DNA of 64,000 nt from Spiribacter halobius (GTDB taxonomy: Bacteria > Pseudomonadota > Gammaproteobacteria > Nitrococcales > Nitrococcaceae). This document shows positions 32,587 through 41,288 of this stretch, one piece after another. The translations under genes and the position numbers were made by a program. The notes beneath the pieces are model-generated. The model had not been told where the DNA came from and did not search any database. It was given only the letters and a program-made list of their open reading frames with translations. Each line of letters begins with the position of its first letter. Positions within the stretch are counted from its first letter, which is position 1. The stretch lies in NCBI RefSeq assembly GCF_020883455.1, contig NZ_CP086615.1, forward strand, positions 3,526,501 to 3,590,500, read 5' to 3'.

Positions 32587-33957
32587 ATGAACGAGCAGGG
32601 CACGCGCCGCGTGCAGCAGGACGAGGCGGCCGCCTTCCTCGAGCGGCATCCGGATACCGCCTTCATCGAGACCATGCTGGTGGACCTCAACGGCATTCCG
32701 CGGGGCAAACGCGTGCCGGTGAGCGCGCTGCGCCGGGTCTACGACAGCGGCATCAACCTGCCCGCCTCCACGGTGGTGCTGGACGTCTGGGGGCGCGACG
32801 TCGAGGCCTCAGGGCTGATCTTCGAGACCGGGGACGCCGACCACCCCTGCTGGCCGGTACCGGGCAGCCTCCGCCCGCTGCCATGGGGGCGCCGCCACGG
32901 CGCCTCGCTGCTGCTGCGCATGGACACGCCGGCGGGCGAGCCCTTCGCGGGGGACCCGCGGAACGTGCTCGCCGCGGTGCTCGCGCGCTTCCGTGCCGAG
33001 GGGCTGACGCCGGTGGTGGCCACCGAGCTCGAGTTCCGGCTGTTTCAGGAGGGCACCGGCGAGGACGGCCTGCCGCGGCCGCCGGAGCAGCTCCACCGCC
33101 ACGGCAACCTGTCCCAGCTCTACGGGCTCGACGAGCTGGACGGTCTCGAGGCGCTGCTGGTGGACATCGAGCAGGCCTGCGCCGCCCAGGGCCTGCCCAC
33201 GGACACGATCATCGCCGAGTCCGAGGACGGGCAGTACGAGATCAACCTGCGCCACGTACCCGACGCCCTGCTCGCCGCCGATCAGGCGGTGCTGCTGAAG
33301 CGCACCATCAAGGCGGTGGCGCGCCGGCACGGGCTGATCGCGAGCTTCATGGCCAAGCCGTTCGGCGAGCAGGCAGGCAACGGCCTGCACGTCCACGTGA
33401 GCCTGCTGGACGAATCCGGGCGCAACGTCTTCGCCGGCGAGGCGGGCGACCGGCGGCTGCTGCAGGCGGTGGCCGGGCTCACCGCCACCATGCACGAGGC
33501 CACCGCGGTGTTCGCCCCCCACGCCAACTCGTTCCGCCGCTTCCAGCCGGCCGCCCACGTGCCGCTGGCGCCCACCTGGGGGCGGGACAACCGCACCACG
33601 GCGCTGCGCATCCCCCTCGGCCGCCCCGAGGCGCGCCGGGTCGAGCATCGGGTGGCCGGGGCCGACGCCAATCCGTATCTGGTGCTCGCCGCAGTCCTCG
33701 GCGGCGTCCATCACGGCCTGAGCCGTGAGCTCACCCCGCCGCCGGAGACCGAGGGCAACGCCTATGCCCAGCATGCCCCGACCCTGCCGGATGACTGGGG
33801 CGCGGCCCTGGCCGCCTTCGAGGGCTCGGCCTTCATCGCCGACTACCTTGGGCCGCTCTGCCAGCGCCTGTTCAGCGCCTGCAAGCGCCAGGAGCGCGAG
33901 CATTTCCAGCGCTGCGTGCCCCGCGTCGAATACGAGGCCTACCTCGGCACCATCTGA
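32587..33957 (+). CDS. puuA: Gamma-glutamylpolyamine synthetase (glutamine synthetase family), copy 2
   Basis: A 456-residue glutamine-synthetase-fold ligase with TELEFRLF, ESEDGQYEINL, AKPFGEQAGNGLHVHVSL, APHANSFRRF and DNRTTALRIPLGRPEARRVEHRVAGADANPYL. It differs from the copy at 20551 in the ammonium/amine-site region (EDGQYEINL against GSGQMEINF) and lacks its N-terminal DYPEDDERIWNP segment, so a different amine is likely. It starts an operon with a second PuuB and an agmatinase. Confidence 0.9.
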   Translation: MNEQGTRRVQQDEAAAFLERHPDTAFIETMLVDLNGIPRGKRVPVSALRRVYDSGINLPASTVVLDVWGRDVEASGLIFETGDADHPCWPVPGSLRPLPWGRRHGASLLLRMDTPAGEPFAGDPRNVLAAVLARFRAEGLTPVVATELEFRLFQEGTGEDGLPRPPEQLHRHGNLSQLYGLDELDGLEALLVDIEQACAAQGLPTDTIIAESEDGQYEINLRHVPDALLAADQAVLLKRTIKAVARRHGLIASFMAKPFGEQAGNGLHVHVSLLDESGRNVFAGEAGDRRLLQAVAGLTATMHEATAVFAPHANSFRRFQPAAHVPLAPTWGRDNRTTALRIPLGRPEARRVEHRVAGADANPYLVLAAVLGGVHHGLSRELTPPPETEGNAYAQHAPTLPDDWGAALAAFEGSAFIADYLGPLCQRLFSACKRQEREHFQRCVPRVEYEAYLGTI

Positions 33958-33970
33958 CCCAGGAGACCGG

Positions 33971-35263
33971 ATGAGCAGTACGCCGCACTCGCAACATGCG
34001 CCGTCCTATTACGCCGCCACCTGTAACGACTCGCGCTACCGCCCGCCGCTGGAGGGCAGCACCGAGTCCGATGTCTGCGTGGTCGGCGCCGGCTTCTCCG
34101 GGCTCGCCACGGCCCTGCACCTGGCCGAGCGGGGTTACCGGGTGGTCGTGCTGGAGGCGCAGCGCATCGCCTGGGGCGCGAGCGGACGCAATGGCGGCCA
34201 GCTGGTCAACGGCTACAGCCGGGATCTGGACGTCATCGAGCGCCGCTACGGACGCGACGCCGCGGACGCCCTCGGCGGCATGGCCTTCGAGGGCGGCGGT
34301 ATCATCCGCGAGTGGATCGACCGCTACGGCATCGACTGCGACTACCGGGAGGGCGGCGTCGCCGCGGCGCTGAACCGCCGCCAGCTCGCCGAGCTGGAGG
34401 CCATGGTCCCCGGCTGGGAGCGCCACGGCCATTCCGGCCTGGAGCTGCTGGACGAGCGAACCATCCGCGACCACGTCAACACGGACCTCTACGTCGGCGG
34501 CCTGCTGGACCGCTGGGGCGGCCACGTCCATCCGCTGAACCTCGCACTGGGCGAGGCCGCCGCGATCGAGGGCCTCGGCGGGCGTCTTTTCGAGGACTCG
34601 CCGGTGGTGCGCGTCACCGGCGGCGAGCGCCCCGAGGTGCTTACCGGCCAGGGCGCCGTGCGCGCCGATCACATCGTGCTCTGCGGCAACGCCTACCTCG
34701 GCGCCACGGTGCCCGCGTTGCGGGACAAGGTCATGCCCGTCTCCACCCAGGTCATCGCCACCGAGCCCCTGGGCGAGGCCACCGTTCGGCGGCTGATGCC
34801 GAGTGGCGCCTGTGTCGAGGACTGCAACTACATGCTCGACTACTACCGCATGACCGCGGACCACCGCCTGCTGTTCGGCGGCGGGACGGTATACGGCGGC
34901 CGGGAGCCCGGTGACATCGCCGCGAGGCTCCGACCGCACGTCCGCCGAACCTTCCCGGAGCTCGGCGACGTGCGCTTCGACTACGCCTGGAGCGGCAATT
35001 TCGCCCTGACGCTGACCCGCATCCCGCACCTCGGCCGGCTGCCGGACGGGGTCTGGTTCACCCACGGCTACAGCGGCCACGGCGTCACCACCACGCACCT
35101 GGCAGGGCGGCTGCTGGCCGAGGCGATAGACGGCGAGACCGAGCGCTTCGAGGCCTTCGCCCGCCTGCGCAACATACCCTTCCCCGGCGGCCGCCTCCTG
35201 CGGGTGCCGCTCACGGCCATGGGGGCGTGGTACTACCAGCTGCGGGACCGCCTCGGACTGTGA
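33971..35263 (+). CDS. puuB: Gamma-glutamylpolyamine oxidase (FAD), copy 2
   Basis: A 430-residue flavoprotein with DVCVVGAGFSGLATALHLAE, AWGASGRNGGQLV and FTHGYSGHGVTTTHLAG. AGGAG sits just before the ATG, 13 bases after the stop of the second puuA. The pairing of a puuA and a puuB copy suggests that each pair handles one amine. A CAACTTG-type heptamer array starts just past the stop. Confidence 0.9.
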   Translation: MSSTPHSQHAPSYYAATCNDSRYRPPLEGSTESDVCVVGAGFSGLATALHLAERGYRVVVLEAQRIAWGASGRNGGQLVNGYSRDLDVIERRYGRDAADALGGMAFEGGGIIREWIDRYGIDCDYREGGVAAALNRRQLAELEAMVPGWERHGHSGLELLDERTIRDHVNTDLYVGGLLDRWGGHVHPLNLALGEAAAIEGLGGRLFEDSPVVRVTGGERPEVLTGQGAVRADHIVLCGNAYLGATVPALRDKVMPVSTQVIATEPLGEATVRRLMPSGACVEDCNYMLDYYRMTADHRLLFGGGTVYGGREPGDIAARLRPHVRRTFPELGDVRFDYAWSGNFALTLTRIPHLGRLPDGVWFTHGYSGHGVTTTHLAGRLLAEAIDGETERFEAFARLRNIPFPGGRLLRVPLTAMGAWYYQLRDRLGL

Positions 35264-35275
35264 GCGCCCGGGCGG

Positions 35276-35445
35276 AGTGGCAAGTGGCAAATGGTAAGTT
35301 GCAAGCAGAGCAGTAAGCGGCCAGCGCTCACCGACTGGCGCGCTCCGGCCCTCTAGGGATTCGTCTGCTGGCGCATCGGGTGCCGCCGATGACGGTCTCT
35401 GGCCTCCGTCTCGCTTGCAACTTGCCACTTGCAACTTGCCACTTG
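35276..35445. repeat. CAACTTG-type heptamer inverted repeat
   Basis: The left arm (35276-35309) has AGTGGCAAG/AGTTGCAAG units and the right arm (35413-35445) has CAACTTGCCACTTG units in the opposite sense. The loop is about 100 bases. It fills most of the 242-base gap before the agmatinase gene; no coding sequence is seen. Confidence 0.8.
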
Positions 35446-35505
35446 GATGACTACGGAAACGCTGACCGGCATCGGATAATCGTGACGCAAGAATCGGACC
35501 CCAAG

Positions 35506-36444
35506 ATGCCCCACCCCAAAGGCGACCAGGCCTTCCGCAACCCCGACCTGCACGGCCGCTGGCCGGAGATGACCTATGGCGGGGCGCTGAGCTTTCTGCG
35601 GCGGCGCTATACCCGGGATCTGCGCGGCGTGGACGTGGCGGTGACGGGGATTCCACTCGACATCACTACCAGTTACCGGCCCGGGGCACGGCTGGGGCCG
35701 GCGGCGGTGCGGGCCGCGTCCGCCCAGCTGGCCGAGCTGCCCGCCTTCCCGTGGGGCTTCGACCCCTTCGAGCGCCTCGCCGTCGTGGACTACGGGGACT
35801 GCTACCTCGACTTCGGCCATCCGGAGCGAATCCCGGAGGCGATTACCGCCCACGCAAGGGAGATCCTCGCGGGCGGCGCCAGGCTGCTCAGCCTCGGCGG
35901 TGACCACTTCAGCACCTATCCGCTGCTGCGCGCCCACGCCGAGCGGCACGGCCCGCTGGCCCTGCTGCAGTTCGACGCCCACCCGGACACCTGGCCCGAC
36001 GACGGCCACCGCCTGGACCACGGCACCATGTTCCGCCGGGCGGCCGAGGAGGGGATCATCGACGTCGACCATTCCGTACAGGTGGGCATCCGCACCCACG
36101 CCGAGCCCATGGGCTTCACCGTGCTGGACGCCCCCTGGGTGCACGACGCCGGCCCGCGCGAGACCATCCGCCGCATTCGCGACGCCGTCGCAGGGAAACC
36201 GGTCTACCTTACCTTCGACATCGACTGCCTGGACCCCGGCTGCGCCCCCGGCACGGGCACGCCGGTTCCCGGCGGGCTCTCCAGCGCCCAGGCGCTGGCC
36301 ATCATGCGCGGCCTTGCGGGCGTGGACTTCATCGGCATGGACGTGGTCGAGGTCGCCCCACCCTACGACACCGCCGGCATCACCGCCCTCGCCGCCGCCC
36401 ACCTCGCCCACGACTGGCTCTGCCTGCTCGCTTCCCGGCGCTGA
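35506..36444 (+). CDS. speB: Agmatinase / guanidino-acid ureohydrolase
   Basis: A 312-residue arginase-family enzyme releasing urea from agmatine (to putrescine) or a related guanidino compound. The two-manganese site is visible: GGDHF, LQFDAHPDTWPDDG and FDIDCLDPGCAPGTGTP. GTG at 35482 is an alternative start in frame; neither has a strong ribosome site. It feeds putrescine into the gamma-glutamyl pathway encoded around it. Confidence 0.88.
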   Translation: MPHPKGDQAFRNPDLHGRWPEMTYGGALSFLRRRYTRDLRGVDVAVTGIPLDITTSYRPGARLGPAAVRAASAQLAELPAFPWGFDPFERLAVVDYGDCYLDFGHPERIPEAITAHAREILAGGARLLSLGGDHFSTYPLLRAHAERHGPLALLQFDAHPDTWPDDGHRLDHGTMFRRAAEEGIIDVDHSVQVGIRTHAEPMGFTVLDAPWVHDAGPRETIRRIRDAVAGKPVYLTFDIDCLDPGCAPGTGTPVPGGLSSAQALAIMRGLAGVDFIGMDVVEVAPPYDTAGITALAAAHLAHDWLCLLASRR

Positions 36445-36482
36445 ACGAACAGCCGCTGGGGGCGTGAGCGAACCGGGGATTG

Positions 36483-36591
36483 AACACAACGACACAACGG
36501 ACACAACGGTTCACAACGGAAGAAGGGATCTGATTAGTCAGGAAATCTGATTCTCGTTGTGAACCGTTGTGCCCGTTGTGTCGTTGTGTTT
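36483..36591. repeat. ACACAACG-arm inverted repeat, copy 4
   Basis: The left arm (36483-36518) and right arm (36554-36591) read as in copy 2, including the GGTTCACAACG end. The loop is only about 35 bases. It lies between the convergent speB and ggt genes. The ggt stop sits in a small GCGCT/AGCGC hairpin (36607-36620). Confidence 0.85.
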
Positions 36592-36613
36592 AGTCCCAGC
36601 TTGTTCGCGCTGG

Positions 36614-38308
36614 TCAGCGCCGTGACGCCTGGTTATCCGCACCGGCAGGAACGAACGAGATGGCGCTGCCCTCGCCGCGGGGGTCGCTGGCGGCGCGGGT
36701 GGTGCCGTCGGGGTGGATGAGGATCGCCTGCATGTTGCCGTAGCGCCGGCCGACCGGCTCCAGCGTATGGCCGCGCTCGCGCAGGCGGGCCGCCAGCACC
36801 GCCGAGAACGCGCCGGGCTCGTGCTGGATCGCGTCCGGCAGGTACTGGTGGTGGTAGCGCGGCGCGGCCACCCACGCCGCCGGCGGCTCGTCGGCCTCGA
36901 AGGCGAGCAGGCCCAGCAGCACCATGGTGATGATGCGGCTGCCCCCCGGCGTGCCGAGCACCGCCACCCGGCCGTCCGCCGCCTCGGCGAAGGTCGGCGT
37001 CATGCTCGACAGCGGCCGTTTGCCCGGCTCTATGCGGTTGGCCTCGCCGCCCACCAGCCCGTAAGCGTTTGCGGTGCCGGGGCGCTTGGCGAAGTCGTCC
37101 ATTTCGTCGTTCAGCAGCACGCCGGTGCTGCCGGCAACGAAGCCGCTGCCGAAGGGGTAGTTGATGGACAGGGTAGCCGCGACGCGGTTGCCCTCGGCAT
37201 CCACGATGGACAGATGCGTGGTGTCCCGCCCCCGGCCGGCCAGCGGCGAGGAGCCCAGCTCGCCGCTCGGCGTCGCCCGGTCCGGGTCGATGCCCGCCCG
37301 CAGGCTGCGCGCATAGGCCGGCGCCGTGAGCTCGGCCACCGGCACGTCGGCAAAGTCCGGGTCACCCAGGAAGGCGGCGCGGTCCCGATAGGCCCGGCGC
37401 ATGGCCTCGACCGCGAGATGGATACGGGCGGCCGCTTCCATGCCGGCCAGGTCGTAGCCCTCGAGGATCCCGAGCATGGTGGCAAGCCCCACGCCCCCGG
37501 CGGACGGGAGCGCTGCCGCCTGCACGGCGAGGTCGCGGTAATCGAAGGCCACCGCCTGCCGCTCCACGACCTCGTAGCCGCGCAGGTCCTCCAACGTCCA
37601 CATGCCACCGGCCTCCCGCACCGAGCGCACCAGCTCCCGTGCCACGGGCCCGGTGTAGAAGCCCTCGTGCCCCGCCTGCGCCAGCGCCCTCAGGGTGCGC
37701 GCCAGAGCCGGCTGGCGCAGGACCCAGCCGGCCTCGGGCACAGCGCCATCATCGAGATAGGTGGCCGCAGCCCGGGCGTGCTCCCGGAGCACGTCGAGCC
37801 GGAAGCCCGCCCGGGCCACGTAGGCCTCGCCCACCGGGAAGCCGCCCCAGGCATGACGGATGGCCGGGGCCAGGCTGCGCGCAAGCGGCAGGCGGCCGTA
37901 CCGCTCAGCGATGTGCACCAGCGCCGCCGGCTCGCCGGGGATGCCCGCCGCCAGCGGCCCGTTCAGCGATGCGCCCGGAATGGGCTCGCCATCGCTGTCC
38001 AGATACATGTCGGCCGTCGCCGCCCCGGGCGCCGCCTCGCGCCCGTCCACCATCACCGTGCGGCCGCTGCCGGCCTGGTGCAGCAGCCAGAAGCCACCGC
38101 CCCCCAGCCCGGAGCCGAAGGGCTCCACCACCGCCAGCGCCGCACTCGCCGCCACTGCAGCATCAAAAGCGTTGCCTCCGGCATCCAGGATCTCCCGCGC
38201 GGCCTCGGTGGCCAGCGGATGGGCAGTGGCCACTGCCGCCTCGCGGGACAGCGCACTGGCGGGACCCAACAGCAGCAGCAGGGAGACAAGCAGCAGGATT
38301 CGGCGCAT
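36614..38308 (-). CDS. ggt: Gamma-glutamyltransferase (periplasmic, self-cleaving)
   Basis: A 564-residue Ntn-hydrolase precursor with a signal peptide (RRILLLVSLLLLLGPASALS). The self-cleavage and catalytic threonine is Thr363 in RDTTHLSIVD. Also visible are the GSGLGGGGFWLLH substrate stretch and SSMTPTF. AGGAGG precedes the ATG. It cleaves gamma-glutamyl bonds of glutathione or gamma-glutamyl amines in the periplasm; its place at the end of the polyamine island suggests recovery of glutamate or amines from such compounds. Confidence 0.93.
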   Translation of the reverse strand: MRRILLLVSLLLLLGPASALSREAAVATAHPLATEAAREILDAGGNAFDAAVAASAALAVVEPFGSGLGGGGFWLLHQAGSGRTVMVDGREAAPGAATADMYLDSDGEPIPGASLNGPLAAGIPGEPAALVHIAERYGRLPLARSLAPAIRHAWGGFPVGEAYVARAGFRLDVLREHARAAATYLDDGAVPEAGWVLRQPALARTLRALAQAGHEGFYTGPVARELVRSVREAGGMWTLEDLRGYEVVERQAVAFDYRDLAVQAAALPSAGGVGLATMLGILEGYDLAGMEAAARIHLAVEAMRRAYRDRAAFLGDPDFADVPVAELTAPAYARSLRAGIDPDRATPSGELGSSPLAGRGRDTTHLSIVDAEGNRVAATLSINYPFGSGFVAGSTGVLLNDEMDDFAKRPGTANAYGLVGGEANRIEPGKRPLSSMTPTFAEAADGRVAVLGTPGGSRIITMVLLGLLAFEADEPPAAWVAAPRYHHQYLPDAIQHEPGAFSAVLAARLRERGHTLEPVGRRYGNMQAILIHPDGTTRAASDPRGEGSAISFVPAGADNQASRR

Positions 38309-38428
38309 GACGGCCTCCTGGTGGGCTGGGGAATTGACCCTATGTAACCTCTACCTGACTTCCGATCGCGTGGCGAGGGTGGCTCCGCGTGGCCGCTGGC
38401 AGATTGGCGGCCGTGCCCAGTGCGCGAC

Positions 38429-38520
38429 GGGGCAGGTGTGGGCGGGACACGCCGTGAATACGTCCGTGTAGGCTCGTAGGCGAGGTCCATCTCGCCTACG
38501 GTCCCGCCCACACCTGCCCC
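38429..38520. repeat. Constant-core element with private arms, copy 3
   Basis: Perfect 20-base arms (GGGGCAGGTGTGGGCGGGAC and its complement). The core has GCCGTGAATACGTCCGTG and a GTAGGCGAG/CTCGCCTAC hairpin. It is in opposite orientation to copy 4 just downstream. Confidence 0.87.
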
Positions 38521-38600
38521 GCCACGCACCGCCGCCGCCAGTTTCCGATTCCGCGAAGGCTCGGCCAACATCACCCGCGGAACGGCCACCATTGCGTGGC

Positions 38601-38712
38601 GTGCGCGGGTGGGGTGACAGCGAACGGGACCGTAGGCGAGAGGGACCTCGCCTACGAGCTTCCAGGGATGGATTCACAGCGTGTCCCGTTCGCTGTCACC
38701 CCACCCGTGCAC
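38601..38712. repeat. Constant-core element with private arms, copy 4
   Basis: Arms of 30 bases starting GTGCGCGGGTGGGGTGACAG, perfect or nearly so. The core has GTAGGCGAG/CTCGCCTAC and GGGATGGATTCACAGCGTG. With copy 3 it makes up the 440-base gap between ggt and coaD; no gene is seen there. Confidence 0.87.
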
Positions 38713-38748
38713 CAGGCACCGGCCGGTGCGATACCGCGGCGTCGCGGG

Positions 38749-39267
<519 letters not shown>

Positions 39268-39403
39268 CTAGCCCGTGAACCCTGTCGCAACAGGGGCCCG
39301 CCATCGCGGTCGCCCCGCGCGCGACTGCACGATGCATTGCAGCATGGTAGGGATGCCCGCCGCCGCGTGCCAGTACCCGCCGCCGCGAATCGGTGATAGC
39401 GGC

Positions 39404-39961
39404 TCAGCTCAGGCGCGAGAGCAGGGCATAGCGCACGGTCCCGGACCGGCGCTCCCGCTGCACGGTCCAACCCGGCGGCGGCAGCGGCCAGGGCGCGTGC
39501 CGATCGGCCTCGACGTAGACCCGGGGATCGTCGGCGAGCCAGTCACCGGCCAGTACGGTGGGGAGGGTTTCCGCCAGCAGATCCGAGCGGAAGGGCGGAT
39601 CCAGGAACACCAGATCGAACGCCGCCGGCGGCCCGGTCAGGAAGCGCCGCGCATCCGCCGTCACGACCCGGGCACGCTGCCCCGCCTCCAGCGCCACCAG
39701 GGTCGCCCGCAGGCCTTCGGCGACCCGCCGCGAGCGCTCCACGAACACTGCCTCCGCCGCCCCTCGGGACAGGGCCTCAAGGCCGAGGGCCCCGGTCCCG
39801 GCGAAGAGATCCAGCACACGGGCGCCCTCGATGCGCCCCTGGAGCCAGTTGAACAGCGTCTCGCGGTTGCGGTCCGCGGTGGGACGCAGGCCGCCGGCGC
39901 TCGGGACGGTCAGCCGCCGGCCGCCCCACTCCCCCCCGATGATCCGCAACCGCCCGCCCAT
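39404..39961 (-). CDS. rsmD: 16S rRNA (guanine966-N2)-methyltransferase
   Basis: Methylates G966 of 16S rRNA. The 185-residue product starts RIIGGEWGGRRL, has VLDLFAGTGALGLEALSRGA (SAM site) and the catalytic DLVFLDPPF. It begins one base after the stop of the M16-like gene, so it belongs to the same transcript; rsmD next to ftsY and coaD is a common gammaproteobacterial arrangement. Confidence 0.95.
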   Translation of the reverse strand: MGGRLRIIGGEWGGRRLTVPSAGGLRPTADRNRETLFNWLQGRIEGARVLDLFAGTGALGLEALSRGAAEAVFVERSRRVAEGLRATLVALEAGQRARVVTADARRFLTGPPAAFDLVFLDPPFRSDLLAETLPTVLAGDWLADDPRVYVEADRHAPWPLPPPGWTVQRERRSGTVRYALLSRLS

Positions 39962-39962
39962 C

Positions 39963-41288
39963 TCACTCGTCGGCGGCGACGCCGATCACGTCCTCCGGCC
40001 CCACCAGCACGGTGATCATCCGGTCGGGATGGATGTGCTCGCGCAGCGCGGCCCGCACGGTGTCCGCCTCCAGCGAGCCGATGCGCTCGACGAAACGGCG
40101 GAGGTAGTCCTCCGGCAGGTCGTGGAAGCCGATGCTCGCCACGTAGCCCAGCAGGTCGCGGTTGCTGTCCAGCTGCAGCGGAAAGCTGCCGGTGATGTTC
40201 CGCCGCGAGGCCTCGAGCCGCTCGGGGTCCGGACCTTCGTCGCGGAGCTCCTGCAGGGTGCCGCGCATGACCTCCAGCGCCTCGCCGAGGGCGTCGTTGC
40301 GGACCTGCGTGCTCATCACGAAGCGCCCGCGCTCCTGGCCCACCGTGAGGGCCGAGCCACTGCTGTAGGACAGCCCCCGCTCCTCGCGCAGCCGCTCGGC
40401 GAGCATCGAGACCAGGCCCCCGCCCCCGAGAACGTGGTTGGCCAGGTACAGCGGATAATAGGCTTCGTCCCCGTGCCGAACGGACGGATGCCCCATGAGG
40501 ACGTGGGTCTGGCCGGAATCGAAGGGCACCCGCACTGTGCGTGCCGATTCCGGCAGCTCGACGGGGGGCAGGGCCGGCGCTGCCTCACCGGCGGGCAGGG
40601 ACCCGGCGAGCCGGTCCGCCAGGCGCTCGGCGGCAGCGCGATCCAGGTCGCCTACGATGGCGATGGTGGCGTTGGCAGCGGTGTAGAAGCGGCGATGGAA
40701 ATCGCGCACCTGCTCGCGGGCAATGGCGCTCACCGCCTCCCGGGTGCCGTCCGGCGGGCTCGCGTACGGGTGGTCGCCGAAGATGGCCCGCTCAAAGGCA
40801 CGCTCGGCGATCGACGAAGGCGAGGACTCCGCCTGCTGCAGCCCGAGCAGCATCTGCTGGCGCACGCGGCTCAGGGCGTCTTCCGGAAAGGCCGGCTCGG
40901 CGAGCACGCCGGCGAGATGCTCGATCACCGGGTCCAGGCGCTCCGCCCCGCTCAGCGCCCGCAGCGAGACGTTGGCCGTATCGCGACCGCTATCGGTGGA
41001 CACCCGGGCGCCGTAGCGCTCGAAGCGCCTGGCGATCTCACCGCTCGAGAGCTCCGCCGAGCCCTCCAGCAGCAGGTTGCTGACCAGCCTGGCGAGGCCC
41101 GGATGCTCGCCGTCACGGGCGCTGCCCGCATCGAACACGACGCGCACGTCGGCGATGGGCAGCTCAGGGCGCTCCACGAACAGCACCTCGGCACCACCGG
41201 CGGCCTGCCAGCGCTGGATGTCGAGCTCCTGGGCCGGGGCGGCCACGGCCCAGAGGGCCAGGCCGGTGAGGATCAGCCGGCGGATCAT
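39963..41288 (-). CDS. M16-family peptidase-like protein without zinc motif (partner subunit)
   Basis: A 441-residue periplasmic protein with a signal peptide (MIRRLILTGLALWAVAAPAQ). It has the M16 fold (VRVVFDAGSARDGEHPGLARLV; the C-terminal R-Y pair region RLREERGLSYSSGS) but where active members have HxxEH it reads RLVSNLLLEGS, so it cannot bind zinc. It overlaps the stop of the active M16 gene by four bases (ATGA). Such pairs form heterodimers in which one subunit is catalytic and the other helps bind substrate. Confidence 0.9.
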   Translation of the reverse strand: MIRRLILTGLALWAVAAPAQELDIQRWQAAGGAEVLFVERPELPIADVRVVFDAGSARDGEHPGLARLVSNLLLEGSAELSSGEIARRFERYGARVSTDSGRDTANVSLRALSGAERLDPVIEHLAGVLAEPAFPEDALSRVRQQMLLGLQQAESSPSSIAERAFERAIFGDHPYASPPDGTREAVSAIAREQVRDFHRRFYTAANATIAIVGDLDRAAAERLADRLAGSLPAGEAAPALPPVELPESARTVRVPFDSGQTHVLMGHPSVRHGDEAYYPLYLANHVLGGGGLVSMLAERLREERGLSYSSGSALTVGQERGRFVMSTQVRNDALGEALEVMRGTLQELRDEGPDPERLEASRRNITGSFPLQLDSNRDLLGYVASIGFHDLPEDYLRRFVERIGSLEADTVRAALREHIHPDRMITVLVGPEDVIGVAADE

